Source: Latrodectus hesperus
Taxonomy: Eukaryota > Arthropoda > Arachnida > Araneae > Theridiidae
DNA length: 64,000 nucleotides
Assembly: GCA_037975125.1 (NCBI GenBank)
Contig: CM075855.1
Location: forward strand, 79,353,445 to 79,417,444
Direction: 5' to 3'
Of this stretch, positions 13,711 through 25,820 are shown in pieces. The notes beneath the pieces are model-generated. The model searched no databases and was not told the DNA's origin. It worked only from the letters and a program-made list of their open reading frames with translations. Numbering within the stretch: position 1 is the first letter of the stretch; each line of letters begins with the position of its first letter. The position numbers and the translations under genes are program-made.

Positions 13711-14811
13711 TGATTACACGTGGAATATATTTGGTACTGCATAGTGAATAGCCTAAAAGCTGAAAACTGTTGTCAGGCTGTTCTATCAAACATGAACCGT
13801 TTTTCGGAAGGATATTTACATAGATAATGGGCCATGGAAAATTCTCAAGCACTCACTCTGATATGTGTGATGCAGAAAACAGAAACTCAGCTACATCCAT
13901 CTTTAATTATTCAACACCCATTATAATCAAACATTAGGGTTAGATTAAATCATTACGTGTAAGGGCGCCAAAAATAGTATTTATATTGAAATCACCTTTC
14001 TTGTTATGATGTCATGATTCAGAAGATCGTTATGAAAGAAATTAAGGCATTGATTGATTGATTGATTAAAAAATCCGAAATCCTGATTGTTGTATCACTG
14101 ACTTTTCGTATTGCCCATGAAAATTCTACTTTTAATATCCTAAAGTAAAAGAATATTCTAAAAAAAAATCATGAAACATTTTTTTTTTCGATTAAATTTA
14201 ACTGTGCGATTGTTTTAGATTAGAGGTTTGTTTCCACTAAGGAAAAGTGGAGCAATGAAAAGTGGGGTTATATATTTTTTTGAAACGAACTCATCTGTCA
14301 AATGGGCTCTTAGAAATTTTTCGTAGTTTCCATTATAAGTTTCTTGTTTAATTATCGAATGTGAAACAATTATACTGAATTTCAGTACTCTCACATCTAT
14401 GAATATTTATGCAATAGCCTCATTTATAGATTGTTTCATATATTCTAATAGGCTATCATTTGTTAATGCACATAACAATTCATTTCAATTTGCTGATAAC
14501 CAATAAAAATAGACAATTTAAGTAATCACAACAGTCATTGCAAAAACAATTTCAAAAATATATAATCTGAAGTCAAATGCTAAAAAATATATAATAGAAA
14601 CGAATAAAAACACTACTAAATGAGCAAAAAAATGTTTAAGAATATACAAAGGGAATGACAAAACAGTTTTAGAAAAAAATTACAGGAAGCCTAATTGATA
14701 GCTGCCCTATGAAACCAGACTAAGCTCTAAATGAAAATATAATAATAGGTAAAATAATCCAAGAATAACTTTTAATAGCAAAAAGTTAAACAAAAACAAA
14801 ACTAAAAGTTT
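13711..14811. other. AT-rich stretch, nothing recognised
   Basis: Contains a short (TTGA)n run near 14050 and no supported gene. Confidence 0.45.
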
Positions 14812-15060
14812 GGCACGACAGCCCATATGTGGGCCAAGATCTACAGTGCCTATATCTGTTTTCCTGACCGAGGACTCTGCAGTGCGAAGTATATGTTCCG
14901 TTAGGTGGTCAGCCTAGCACAAAGCCTCTTGAGTTTACTTCCCAAGCATGCTTAGTACTCTGTTCATCGACCAATTAAAGGGAAGAAAGGCTGAGTTGAC
15001 CTTGCTCAATCCGAGGACAGAGCTTCGAATCTGGGTGAAGCTCTACCACAATGCCTCAGG
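14812..15060 (-). mobile_element. SINE (family 1), near full-length, reverse orientation
   Basis: Its reverse complement runs from a tRNA-like head (AGATTCGAAGCTCTG, a B-box-like core) through a conserved body (CCAAGCATGCTTGG-like block) to a GGGCTGTCGTGCC-like end. It matches the fragment at 975-1170 read forward and the 5' half of the copy at 23525-23700. Three diverged copies in 64 kb indicate an old, abundant family. Confidence 0.7.
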
Positions 15061-17002
15061 GCTTAAAAAATTAAGAGCCACTGGGCTTTAAAATAAAACA
15101 ATAATTTTTCACGGTTTCTCTCTTATGCTGTTTTGTGTTACATACTCGTTAGATTGTTTTTACGCGTATACCACATTTGAAAACATAAAACTTTTATGTC
15201 TAACAAAATTTCGTAAGGAAAAGAGAGCAGTGTCGTGGTTTAATTGAAATAAAGTCGGAAACAAACATAAATCTCAAGAAAAATTATAACTTGTAGGAAT
15301 AAGATTTCTCAGCATTTTTTTCTTGTCTTTTGAAACATTTCTAAAATTTTAAATATGTATTGCTGCAAGTCGCTAGGCAACCACAATGTTGACATGTCTA
15401 TCGTAGATTCTTTGTTTATAAATAGGAAGACAACGCAAAATATCCCAGAAACGTTTGTTATAATGACAGCATTTATTATAACAGGAAATTATAATAGAAC
15501 AAACGTTCATAAAAAATCTAAATTGTTACATTAGTAACATTTGATAATCTTGTGAAGATTTATAAAAAGCTCAAGTCTTCAGCTTACTAAGAAAGGAGTA
15601 ATTTAAAATCTTACTCTTACATTATATCTAATGATAAAGAAATCAGAAGGCTTCTTCAATAAATACGACGAAATAATAGGATCTTTTCTTGGTTGATGCG
15701 CTATCAATGAAAACGAATTTGTTGATATAGATTTAAGCTATGAAGTATACTTTATGTTGGACGGAAAATTTAGAACTAAAGATTTACATGAAATTTTAAA
15801 AAAGAAACAAAAGCTACACATTTTTAGATTTAAATATGTCCCTAGAGCATTGGAATACATATACTAAAAGATTTGCTCTGCCTATTTATGCTATACCACG
15901 AAGCTTTAAACAGTGTTAAAAGCAGTATAAATTTGTTATGTTTCAAATATGCAATTTAAATTCTATTTTAACAATACATATTTGTTAAATAAACTATGGA
16001 TACTGATATTAATCAAACTGGTATATTTTTATTCAGCTTTAATTCTTTTATAAATCCATGAAGTATATTTTCACGTGTTTTATATATATCATCATAAACC
16101 ATTACATGATTTAGATTATGTTGTTTGTATTTTTTATCAGCATGGTAGAAAACTAAACCATATTTACAAAAATACAGTGGCTGATCGGTTAACAAACATA
16201 ATCCGTTAAAACTTGTGATCGCTATCCGAATTTTTCATTAACCAATCATGATTTACCATAGATATTTTGGGGGAAATCAATTAATTCGTTCTAGAGAGCC
16301 AAATAATTAAATTTAAAAACAGGATGTATAATTTCTTAGTAAATTTATTAAAAAAAATAATACATATATACAATCTTGTATATTAATCAGTTCTTCACAT
16401 TTTTTGTTTAGGGGTGTTTTATAACATGTCCAATGTCGATTGCTTTTCTCTCTTTTTCAGGATTTTCCCGAAGTGATTTATACCATTGTCATTGTAAGGG
16501 TCCCCAACCTTACTAACATCAGCTTGGTTTGGGTGCCATACTAAGATCATTGACCTGACATCCTCACATTTTTTCAAAACATCTTTAATGACAGATGTCA
16601 GCATTGGTCGGAATTCGGCTTTGATTGAAATCAAAAGCAATCAGTTTGGGTTCTGAATGAAATTAAAACCGAAACTGATGACCTTCTTTGGCTATAAATA
16701 TTCTATTGGGGAAAAAGTTTTCTTTTTCAATGTAGGAATCTGAATTTTAATAGGCAAGCAACATATATCAAGAGAGATGAAAAGCGATTTTTGGACTTTT
16801 GGGTTTGGCAACCTTTCACATTATGCTCCGAGAGCCAAGAAATGTTCATTAGAATTCGTTTTAGTTCTTTATAAGAATATGTATTCGCTTACCGAAAACA
16901 AAAAATCTTTCATAAAGCGTTCGTTGTCCAATTTGTTTGTAGTCCGAAGTGTTCATTAACTGATCACACCCCATTTTTTCGTTGATGATTTAATTGCGGA
17001 AA
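15061..17002. other. gene-free stretch with possible transposase relics
   Basis: No intact gene. On the minus strand around 16419-16640 a 73-codon frame (ending KKREKQSTLDML) and neighbouring frames at 16000-16200 and 16780-16960 look like eroded transposase pieces of uncertain family. I cannot assign them. Confidence 0.35.
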
Positions 17003-18398
17003 TACACTGCTGATCACCCAAGTTGCAACACCAGGAAAGACAAGAGATATCCCAATAAAATTTACTTTGTAGATAACATGTTGACCAAGTATCAAATGAT
17101 TAAATTAATATACTTCTGGGAAGTGTGACTCCTGCCAAAATCAGTAGCCAGAGTAGCCGCTATTGTTGGAGATCACCGCTACCACAAGCCTCTTCATTGA
17201 TTCAAAGATACTTTGGAGGAGTTCTTGGGGTACAGTAGACCAAGTAGTTTCCACACTTTGCCAAAGAGTATCTGGCGTGGCAGCTGGGGATGCAATCTGT
17301 GTCAACGTTGAGCAACTATGGAGCACATGTTTCTTATCCGTGACAAATCCAGAGAGTGAAACGGCCAGAGAAGCAATTCAATTTGGTGATTGATAAAGAA
17401 CCCTTGGAGAATGCGTATCACGTGTGATGATGCATTATCCTGTTGAAATATGATTGTGAGAAAGCCCTGAACATAAGGAAGGACAACTGGCTCCAACACC
17501 TCGGAGATGTAACTCTGACTGTTTGAAGTACCGGCAATGTGTACTAGAGGAGTGTGATAGTGATATCCAATACCGCACCATAACATAATACCCGGATGCA
17601 AGACTAATGTGGCAGCGCATAACGTAGCTATTCAGCATCCTCTCTCCACGGTGTTTCCAGACTCGAACACGACCATCGTGGTGTTACAGACAGAAGCTTG
17701 ACTCGTCAGTGAAGACAATTTCATTCCATTCTGCAGTCCACATCCTGCTTTCATCGCACCATTGGCGGGGGATACGTCTGTGGTTCTGCGTAAAGTGTAT
17801 ACGAAGCAATGGACGTCTTGTGGACAGACCACTCTGCTGTTAACGGCATCGAATGGTACGCGTCGACACTAGATGAAGCGTTACAGACTGAATGTGTTGT
17901 GCTATGGTTCATGATGTGGCTGAGCTATCCGTCATTGTCATGCGCACAATTTGCCTATCATCAATTGAAAAGGTGCACTGAGGTGGATACGATCGAACAC
18001 TCGTCGGTCCGTCATACTCTCCGCATTACAGTTACTTGGTTTCTTCCAACATGACAACCGATTTCCCTGAAAGATAATCCACAATCTCGGTAGGCCACTA
18101 TCCTTCCACTGTCAAACTCGGATACTTAACCAAAAAAATTATCGCTGTTTTCTACGAGGCATAATTGATCGTTTTTTTTAAAAAATACCACAAGAAAAAC
18201 ACAATTGCTGAGCTTGATATGGTCGAACTCTCCAAACTTTAAATATTGCTTTGAAGTGGCGCCACAGGCGATCGTGATGTATGTCAGCACTGATGTTCTA
18301 ATCATTTGCATACCTCTCCTCCGCTAATGCATGTTGTAAATTTCATGTTATTTGCATGCTACCTTCAGGATGTTGCATTGACGGTGGTCAGTAGTGTA
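17003..18398 (-). mobile_element. Tc1-like DNA transposon, decayed
   Basis: Imperfect inverted repeats of about 30 bp bound it. TACACTGCTGATCACCC at the left matches the reverse complement of the right end, TACACTACTGACCACCG, and each end carries the TA expected of Tc1/mariner insertion. Between them the minus strand encodes broken Tc1 transposase pieces. These include a catalytic-Asp region (IFQQDNASSHV, about 17440), a WPFHSLDLSRIRNM block matching the usual WPxxSPDLxPIEN (about 17330), and an NGMKLSSLTSQASV block resembling the first-Asp motif (about 17720). Frameshifts and stops separate them, so it is not autonomous. Confidence 0.85.
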
Positions 18399-18916
18399 GC
18401 TTCCAAAATATACCTATTAAAAATTAAACTGAAAGAAATCATTCCACTTGTAATATTTTAATGAAGTTTTGATTTATTGAATGATTTAGATATGATTGAG
18501 TAAATTTCGTGAAGTTGAAATAATACAAATGTCTAATTTTAAACCATAAACTAATGAATTATGAGTCATAAATGAAAGCAATTGATTTAAAGTTTATAAG
18601 TTGTGAAAATACTATTCCAACTATTTAGAGTATAGTGAAGTATTCCAATAATTTTCACAACAAATGGTAATTAAATCTATTTGTGCTGAATTCACTTTTT
18701 ACATAGTAGTAAAATTTTGTTCTAAAGATCCATATTGTCGTTTGAGACAAGTTAAATATTTATTCTGAATAGAATATATTTAAATATGTTTTTTCTTCGT
18801 CAAATAAAAGGAATTATTTTGTGGTTTAACAGGGTAAAAAATTTTGTTACTATAAAAAACATTTTTGGCAGATCAATAAAACAATATGTGCCTTTAATTA
18901 TGGTTTTAAGAAAACC
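18399..18916. other. AT-rich spacer
   Basis: Nothing recognised between the Tc1 element and the SINE. Confidence 0.5.
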
Positions 18917-19195
18917 TGTGGCCGCCTACCCTGTGTAGTGATCAGAGTGCCTGACTGCGTATAGCGAGGTCCTGGGTTCGAATCCCAGTTCAGGCATGGA
19001 TGTGTTTCCTCTCTTTGTCTATCCTGTCTTTGTCTTTTCTTTGTATGAATGGTTGCTTACCCTATAAACGGGTTCCTATGGCATGTGTGTACTGAGGAAG
19101 TTGGACTTCACACCAAAATAGAGTTCAGTTGAAAAAGTGGAGCAGCGCACCGCATATTGTCAGCCTGCCTGGCACAAGACAACAACAACAGAAAA
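18917..19195 (+). mobile_element. tRNA-derived SINE (family 2)
   Basis: A tRNA-like head carries an A-box-like TAGTGATCAGAGTGC and a perfect B box GGTTCGAATCC (about 18976-18986). These are the internal RNA polymerase III promoter elements of such SINEs. A body of about 170 bp follows, with a pyrimidine-rich block, and the copy ends in an ACAACAACAACA tail. It does not fold as a complete tRNA, so it is not a tRNA gene. Confidence 0.8.
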
Positions 19196-19439
19196 CCTGC
19201 GGTTGCATAAACAATTATAGAAAAAAAATAAAATTTTTAGTTTAATCCTCCCATCAATAATTAATAAGATCTCCAACTCCCATAGAACAGAAAAACAGCA
19301 GAATTTTTGGAAAAATTTATTGGGTAAAAGTTTGTTTGGTACACAGCCCCCTCTAGCGGATTGTTTACTTGTATGTGTTTAAAACAATTTCGGAGAAAAT
19401 TTCAGTGTTTCATGCGCATGATGTAGAATTTTTGTTTGA

Positions 19440-21665
19440 AAAAAATTGAAATCTTAACAATTTTTAGTACTTATTTGATTAAAGTACATACAACTTGCTG
19501 CATTCAGGGGCTCAACTGGTTCAATAAGCAGCATTTTCTCTGATATCAAATTGGAGGAGCTTATAAATGACCATCTGGCCACACTGAATCGTAAGATTGA
19601 GATATGTCCACAGTTGCGCATGATATATTTTCTCTGTAAGCATAGAGCAATAATATGATGATGAAGCATAGAAAAAACAGTATCGCAGCCTCTCTGAGGC
19701 ATAAATTCATGATAATTTGGAAGAAAATATTTGGAAAAGGAGATATAATTTATAAGACGATTTAATATCATGCGTTCCATGACTTTACATAGAACACTTG
19801 CAAGAGATATTGGGTGATAAGAATTTACTGATGTAGTATCTTTCCCTGGTTATTTTATAGGAATTATGATGAATTTTTTGCAAGACGGGGGAACAGTACA
19901 ACTTAACCAAGAGTTATTTATGAGAGACAAAAGGGATCGTAAAGCTATGTTTAATAGACCTTTCAAAATTTTAGTTGATATTAAATCAGGACCAACTGAA
20001 GTATTTTTCCATTTAGAAATCGTCAATTAGATCTCTACGAGAGAGATTGCAAAGTTATTCTAAATCAAATTTTTTATATCAAGAGGTAGTACCTCAGTTT
20101 CAGATTGACGAGAATAAAATTTGGAAAATAAGTTAGCCTGATCTTCAGGGTCCGAAATCATTGAAGCTTCATAAGAAATTAGAAGATGATGAGTTGGTGA
20201 ATCAGAAGATCTATTTTTAAGTCTTTTAAAAATAGAATAAGTGTCTTTAGATATACCAGCATTTGTTAGTGTCTTATCCCAGAAATTTATGAAAATGGCT
20301 AGAAGAAGCTGATGAAGTTTTGCAGAAATTCGTTTGTATTGTATCCACATAGTCTGATTAAGAGAACTTTTCACTTTTTCTTTTTTGACCTAAAAGATAA
20401 CAACATTCCGATGTCCATTATGGAAAATATGACTTTAACGGAAAGATTTGTTTTTTCCTGAATTTATAAAGATAGTTTTTGCATAAAATTCGGAATTGAT
20501 CTACAGAAACTAGTCCATTATTAGCAATTTGAGTGTTCATTGAATTGAAGAAGCCAGTCCATAAAATTCTATTGCGGGAAGTACCTTTCGAATAATCGTT
20601 ATTGTAGATTTTGACACTTATTGGAACAGGGACACGGTCACTTCCATAACTATCTGAACTGACTGAGAAAGTACAAAAAGGAAAAATATCAAGAAATACA
20701 AAGTTATAATGGATAAAGGATGGTCTGTGGTGAAGTCCGAAATGAGTTGGCTGAGAGGTATTTAAAAGATGAATGTTTCTATCCAGTATACATTAGAGGA
20801 ATTCTAATGATTCAGGAGAGTTTGAATAACTACCATGCGCCGAACTTCGTGTATTAAAGTCTGCAATTACTATGAAGGCAGGGTGAATATTTAATAAGAC
20901 GTTATGGAACAAAGAACTTTAAAATTCCCCTTGTGGGAAGTATACATTTACTAAAGTAAGATAAGATTTGGATATAGTACTTTTTATAGCTAAATTTTCT
21001 GTATCGTTATCTTCTGAAAGGGATACATTTAATAATTTCACAGGTAGAGAATTATCAACAGCAAAAAGAAGACCGACACCACAGCCATCTTGCCTATCTA
21101 TCGAATTATTGTTTTATAACAAATTTAAAATAAGTCGGAACTTTTAAGAAACGTTTCTTAAATTGCTATGAGATCAGAAAATTGAAACTACGGAATTTTT
21201 ACACGCGGGCACTTAGATAGAATGCTTCTGGCATCCCAAGAAATTAAACTGAGCATTAAATAAAATAAAAAAACTTGAACAGTTAGTAAAAATAAAAAAA
21301 TGCGTTCATAAAGAATTTTTTAAAAAAAAGTATGAATGTTTTTCACGCTTTCTTCCTGACTCAATTCTTTCTTCAAAGTTAGGTTCTGCATAATTAATAT
21401 TTGGTTGAGGAGACTTCATAATATGTTGTTCAGGAGATATAATTTTCTGATTCACAGAATTATTTGGATTTGTCTTTCTTGACTGGATAGATCTTGCACG
21501 ACTCTTCCTTGGAGGAGGTCTAGAAAATTTTCTCGCTGTATTTGAACATGTTCACATGCATTCTTTCATGAATGAGAACATTTGTTAAACCATTTGATCT
21601 TGTCTAGCCTGTATCGCAAATAATTTTGCTTCAAATTTAGAAGCCATCTCAATCACTGCTTTTTT
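19440..21665 (-). pseudogene. non-LTR retrotransposon (LINE), decayed
   Basis: Read on the minus strand from 21665 down. First comes a probable end of ORF1: EMASKFEAKLFAIQARQDQM then PPPRKSRARSIQSRKTNPNN, broken by one stop. An eroded AP-endonuclease region (about 21240-20530) and an RT follow. RT pieces include SDPEDQANLFSKFYSRQSE (about 20120), a region resembling the RPISL.SVLCKVMERMIL block (about 19780-19850) and ERMILNRLINYISF (about 19740-19780). No frame longer than about 108 codons survives. The type (jockey- or I-like) cannot be fixed from the fragments. Confidence 0.75.
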
Positions 21666-21779
21666 AAAACAATATCATTTATTTCAATTTGATTCGACAA
21701 GAAGAAAAACTATTTTTTGTAAATTTAGACTGAAATAATATAGATCAAGTGCACACTGGCTGTAGTGGTAAATAATAGA

Positions 21780-21877
21780 AGAAAAAAAGGGGAATGTAAA
21801 AAGATAGTAAAAATACATAGAAAGTACTCCACTCGTAAAATTCGCCAGCAGTCGGCTTTGTGAATCTGTTGTCTGTT
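21780..21877 (+). promoter_or_regulatory. RPL15: candidate RPL15 promoter / 5' noncoding exon
   Basis: A perfect 5' splice site GTAAGT lies at 21878-21883, just upstream of the snoRNA-bearing region, preceded by a GC-richer stretch (CGCCAGCAGTCGGCTTTG). RPL15 needs an upstream noncoding exon because an acceptor stands 21 bases before its ATG, and this is the best donor I found 5' of the first snoRNA. Its assignment is inference; another exon between here and 30600 is possible. Confidence 0.3.
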
Positions 21878-22269
21878 GTAAGTCTAACTGTTGTTTTTAA
21901 CTACAACTTTCATCGCGACCAACTAAATCTTCTATGAAACATCGTTTGAAGTAAATACTTGGGGTATGTTGAAATCTTTTAACATCATTCATTAATTTTG
22001 AAATTAATGAAATATATTGTTATTAATTAAGTAACTTATTTCATATATTTTTTAGTTTGGATGTTATTTAAGATATTCATTTAGGTAATTATTTAATATG
22101 TCTACCATAGGAATGATCTGTTATGTGTAGTGTTTATTATTTCTTGTATATTTTAATTCTTTGCTAAATATGATTAAATAATCTATTATAAATGTATTTT
22201 AACAAAATTTACAGATTGTAAACTAAGCATAAAGTTGTTTTAATTTAAATTTTATCAACTCTGTATGTC

Positions 22270-22403
22270 TGGCACTTAATGATAGCTGCATGCAGCGTTA
22301 ATACTGCAAGCAGTCGCTAAAAGTGCAATATAAATACTATTTCGTTATTATTTAGTTTCATCTCATTTAATTTTGAGATGTATTATAAACGAATTGGATA
22401 TTA
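22270..22403 (+). ncRNA. H/ACA snoRNA, copy 1
   Basis: Hairpin 1 has the base stem GCACTT/AAGTGC (22272-22277 with 22321-22326), an internal pseudouridylation-type pocket and the upper stem GCTGC..GCAG/CTGC..GCAGT. The hinge is ATATAA (22328-22333, ANANNA). Hairpin 2 has lower stem TTCGTT/AACGAA (22341-22346 with 22388-22393) and upper stem CATCTC/GAGATG. The expected ACA is ATA (22398-22400), so this copy may be weaker than copy 2. Confidence 0.75.
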
Positions 22404-22729
22404 CTGGAAGTAATTTGTTGAAAACTTAAAAATTTGTAAATGTTAATGTACACCGTCTTTTCATTTACTAAACCTTCCACGTGAAGTATTTCATATTTGT
22501 TATAAATCGTTAGATTATTAAACTTAAAAAAACATTTATTAAACGAGATTCTTTGTCATTTATTGATTCTTGAAAATTTATTCTTTAAAAATTCTATAAA
22601 TAACTTATTGTTTTCATGCTAGTTACTATCCTATACTTAATAAGATTTAAAAGTTAGTTTTATTTTCTGTAAATTATTGTAGGAAAAATATTACCGTTGT
22701 AAGAATATTAGTCTTCATCATTTTTAACG

Positions 22730-22857
22730 TGGCACTTAATGATAGCTGTATGCAGCGTTTATCCTGCAAGCAGTCGCTAAAAGTGCTATATAAATACTGT
22801 TTTACTTAATTGAATTTTACATCATATTGTTGTGAAATATAAGTAAACGGGACAGCA
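22730..22857 (+). ncRNA. H/ACA snoRNA, copy 2 (canonical)
   Basis: Hairpin 1 is almost the same as in copy 1. The hinge is ATATAA at 22788-22793. Hairpin 2 differs in sequence but keeps the shape: lower stem TTTACTT/AAGTAAA (22801-22807 with 22841-22847) and an upper stem TTTTACA/TGTGAAA with one G:U pair. A perfect ACA box lies at 22852-22854. This is the best structured of the three. A conserved first hairpin beside a diverged second one suggests that the first pocket carries the shared target. Confidence 0.85.
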
Positions 22858-23173
22858 CTAAAGAAGAAATTGCTTAGAAACTTGAGTAGTATGATTAAAA
22901 ATTTAATGTTACCTCACCTCGCATACTCTAGTACCATTTCTTTGTTCTGAAGTAATTACATTAAAATTTTTTTTTATCTGAATCGTGGAATGTTTTTTGT
23001 AAGTATGCATGAAACATTAACAATAACAGAAGTAATGCATGTAATTTCAGAATTGTTTCAAGTTTAAAACGTCACTTTATTTGCCATATTAAGTATATTG
23101 CTTTGTAAGGTGGGATATAAAAATTAAATTTGCAGTTAAATTTCTATTTGAGGTGTGATAAGACCTTTATTTT

Positions 23174-23297
23174 TGCACTTACTAATAGCTGCTTGGTGCT
23201 AATTCTTCATGCAGTTGCAAATAGTGCTATAGTAATATTTGTACTGCTGTAATTTCGTTCCATTGTTGTGATGGAATGTATTTCTGGAGGAACAGAA
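23174..23297 (+). ncRNA. H/ACA snoRNA, copy 3 (diverged)
   Basis: Hairpin 1 keeps the GCACTT/AGTGC base (23175-23180 with 23223-23227) and AGCTGC/GCAGTT upper stem. The hinge is ATAGTA (23229-23234). Hairpin 2 has TTCCAT/ATGGAA (23258-23263 with 23271-23276). ACA is at 23292-23294. The pocket sequence of hairpin 1 has changed relative to copies 1 and 2 (ACTAATA instead of AATGATA on the 5' side). Confidence 0.75.
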
Positions 23298-23524
23298 CAG
23301 TTCTGATGTTGATTTTAATGATCAAGGCTTTCATTATTTGTAATTTCTTTAGGATGTACAAGAGTATAATTTGATCAAATTTTGAGGCAGAATCTATGTG
23401 CTAAAAATTTTCTTAGATTCATTAAAATTAGAAAGTAATTCTTTTTATATTTAGTAGTATTAAGTCTCTTGAGTTGTGACTTTTCTTAGTAATATCTGTT
23501 TTCTGTGCTTATCTTTTGAAGTAC

Positions 23525-23700
23525 TGTGGTCTATAGGGGCAGGACTTAGAACTTCCTAGGCACAGGCCTGCAGTTTGATCCTCAGGTTGGCATGATTGAT
23601 TCACCTTTCATCCTTTCAGAGGTCAATAGAACTAAGAACCAAGCATGTTTAGGTGCTAAATACTATGGTTTTTGTTAGGTTGATCACTTGATTAGATAAT
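23525..23700 (+). mobile_element. SINE fragment (family 1)
   Basis: The head includes a B-box-like GTTTGATCCTCAGG (about 23573), and the body includes CACCTTTCATCCTTTCAGAGG and CCAAGCATG, matching 975-1170 and the reverse of 14812-15060. It is truncated at the 3' side. It sits inside the inferred 5' intron between the H/ACA copies and the C/D array. Confidence 0.6.
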
Positions 23701-23859
23701 ATACTTTACACCTTTACCATTTTATTTATTTGAAATCCACTTTAAACATTAGTATTCAGTTTAATTTGAGAAAAAGCTCTTGTTTCTGAAGTTGGCAATT
23801 CAGTGATTATCTTTAGTATGAAGTTATGGTATAAGTTTAGTATCCCCATCTATGTGATT

Positions 23860-23935
23860 TCTCGCCAAATCTGGCACCCTTTGTTTTGATCGTAGTGTTG
23901 CCAAATTCAGTTTTTGTTACTATTCTTATTTTTTA
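23860..23935 (+). repeat. duplicated 50-70 bp conserved block, copy a
   Basis: The block from TCTCGCCAAATCT through CCCTTTGTTTTGAT and GTAGTGTTG recurs at 25752-25820 with a few differences. It has no H/ACA or C/D boxes I can define. It may be a noncoding exon or another small RNA of the host transcript. Confidence 0.5.
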
Positions 23936-25566
23936 ATCATTGTTAAAGGATGTATTGTTAGTATTAATGATGAATAGAACATGTTGATTCTTTTCTGAGG
24001 TGAAATTTAGTAATCTTCAAAATTATTATAAGCCATAGATAGGTCTTAAAATAATTAAAGCCTAAATTTTTTCTGATTTCAAATACAGTGCAGTATTACT
24101 AAGTATTGAAAAGTGAAATTACTTCAGTACCTGCATGTTAATACAGTTTAATATTTTTCTTATAAGTTTACAAATGGTTACTCCTTATTTTTGACACCAA
24201 GATAGCCATCAAAAAGTGAGTAATAAAATAACCTTAAAAGATTAGTGGAAGCCTTGAAAATACCAGAGTTACCAGGAATTTTAAAGGCAATATATTTTGC
24301 TAAATATTTCCCTAAACAAAGTGGTATTTGTTTTTACACTGAACCAATTTTGCTTAATGACTGAAAGATAGTAAAGAAAATTTTTCGTAAGTGAATTAGT
24401 AAATTTATTTCACTAAGGCACAACTTTTAATTTATCATGCTATTTTGGTGTCAAATGATGCCTAGGTGACAATGAATTCTTTCCTGAGAAAAGGTTATGC
24501 AATAAAATAATAAATCTAAACATTTTAAATGATAAGGGTAAATATATATTTTTGAAATGTAAGGATTTTATATAAAAGGGAAGCTTAAGAATGTTAATTT
24601 CATAAATGTAAATACAAAGAAGTAAAGATAAAAAAACAATTATTTTGAACATGTAAATATGAATTCTAAGAAAAATAAGAACTTATACTGATGTATATAA
24701 AAACATTCACAAAAAATATATATGGGAAGAGTATTTTTAATGTAAATATAAATTATACATTAAATTAATATAAAGTGTTAATACTATAAAGAAATGACAT
24801 ACAGACTGAAAAGGCATATGTTGACACAGTTTCAAATAGTAACTTAAACAGTTAATAGAGAATTATATGAATGTGAAAAAAAAAAGAAACACAACCTGTG
24901 GAATCTAAGTATTGGAAAAGTCAAGAGGTCTAGAACATACTAAAAATATTCATAAGTACTGTCCTCTCGAAATTTTTTAAATAAAATCTGCGCATGGAAT
25001 GAAATTTCCTCGCGATGATGTAAATCCTTGGGTTGTCAAAATTGAATTTATTCATAATTTTTGTTTTTCTCTGTCTTATGACTTAATGAAAAAACCAGCT
25101 GGCTAGGTAAATAAGGATAAAATCCAAATTCAAAAATTGACATGATAGATTATATGGCAGCTGTAAAAATTCTGAATGGATGATTTACCGAGCTAGTTTT
25201 TCTTTAACATTGTATTTTGCTGATACAACTAAATATGCATCGATGGTATCACTTTTTAATATAGTAAAGCAAATAGCATTAAAAAATTTTCTCATTTAAC
25301 TCATTTAAAGTAATTTTTTCTCATATTGTGAAAAAAGCATAATATAAATGTGACTTAATTTTTCTTTTATATAAAGTTCATATACAAGTTCTGTAATTTG
25401 GAAATTTATTGAAATTTGTTTTCTTACACTTCTGTGTACTTTTGTGTTACATGTATGATAAATTTGGAGTCACTGTAGTAAAATGTAAACTTTATCTATT
25501 TTAAAAAATATTTTGTTGAAATGTAGATCAGTCTGAACCAGTATTCAATCAGAATTTTTAATTTCT

Positions 25567-25641
25567 AACTAGCAATGATGAACATCATAAAAAATGATAA
25601 ATTGTGATTACTTTTATTTCCTTGGCTGTCTGATGCTAGTT
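25567..25641 (+). ncRNA. U14-like C/D snoRNA, 28S-type guide (copy 1)
   Basis: C box ATGATGA 25575-25581, D box CTGA 25630-25633, perfect 8-bp terminal stem AACTAGCA/TGCTAGTT. The guide before D is TTTCCTTGGCTGT. The C-to-D distance of 59 nt is typical. The stem sequence differs from other copies but pairs perfectly, a compensatory pattern that supports function. Confidence 0.88.
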
Positions 25642-25751
25642 TTTTTTCACATTAGTAGTTAATTATTTGATTTAATTCCACGTTTTTCTTTTTCAATTCT
25701 AACGTTATATCATAATGTGCTTGGTGTAAGTATATCAGCCTCTAAATGTAT

Positions 25752-25820
25752 TCTCGCCAAATCTAATGCCCTTTGTTTTGATTGTAGTGTTGACAATTTG
25801 AGTGTTTGTTTTTATTATAA
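25752..25820 (+). repeat. duplicated conserved block, copy b
   Basis: Second copy of the block at 23860. A splice-donor-like GTAAGTAT lies about 25 bases upstream (25727-25734), which leaves open that the region is exonic in a spliced noncoding host. Confidence 0.45.

Noticed and set aside
18960..18998. tRNA gene suggested by GGTTCGAATCC
   Set aside because: No complete cloverleaf; sequence continues into a SINE body with an ACA-type tail.
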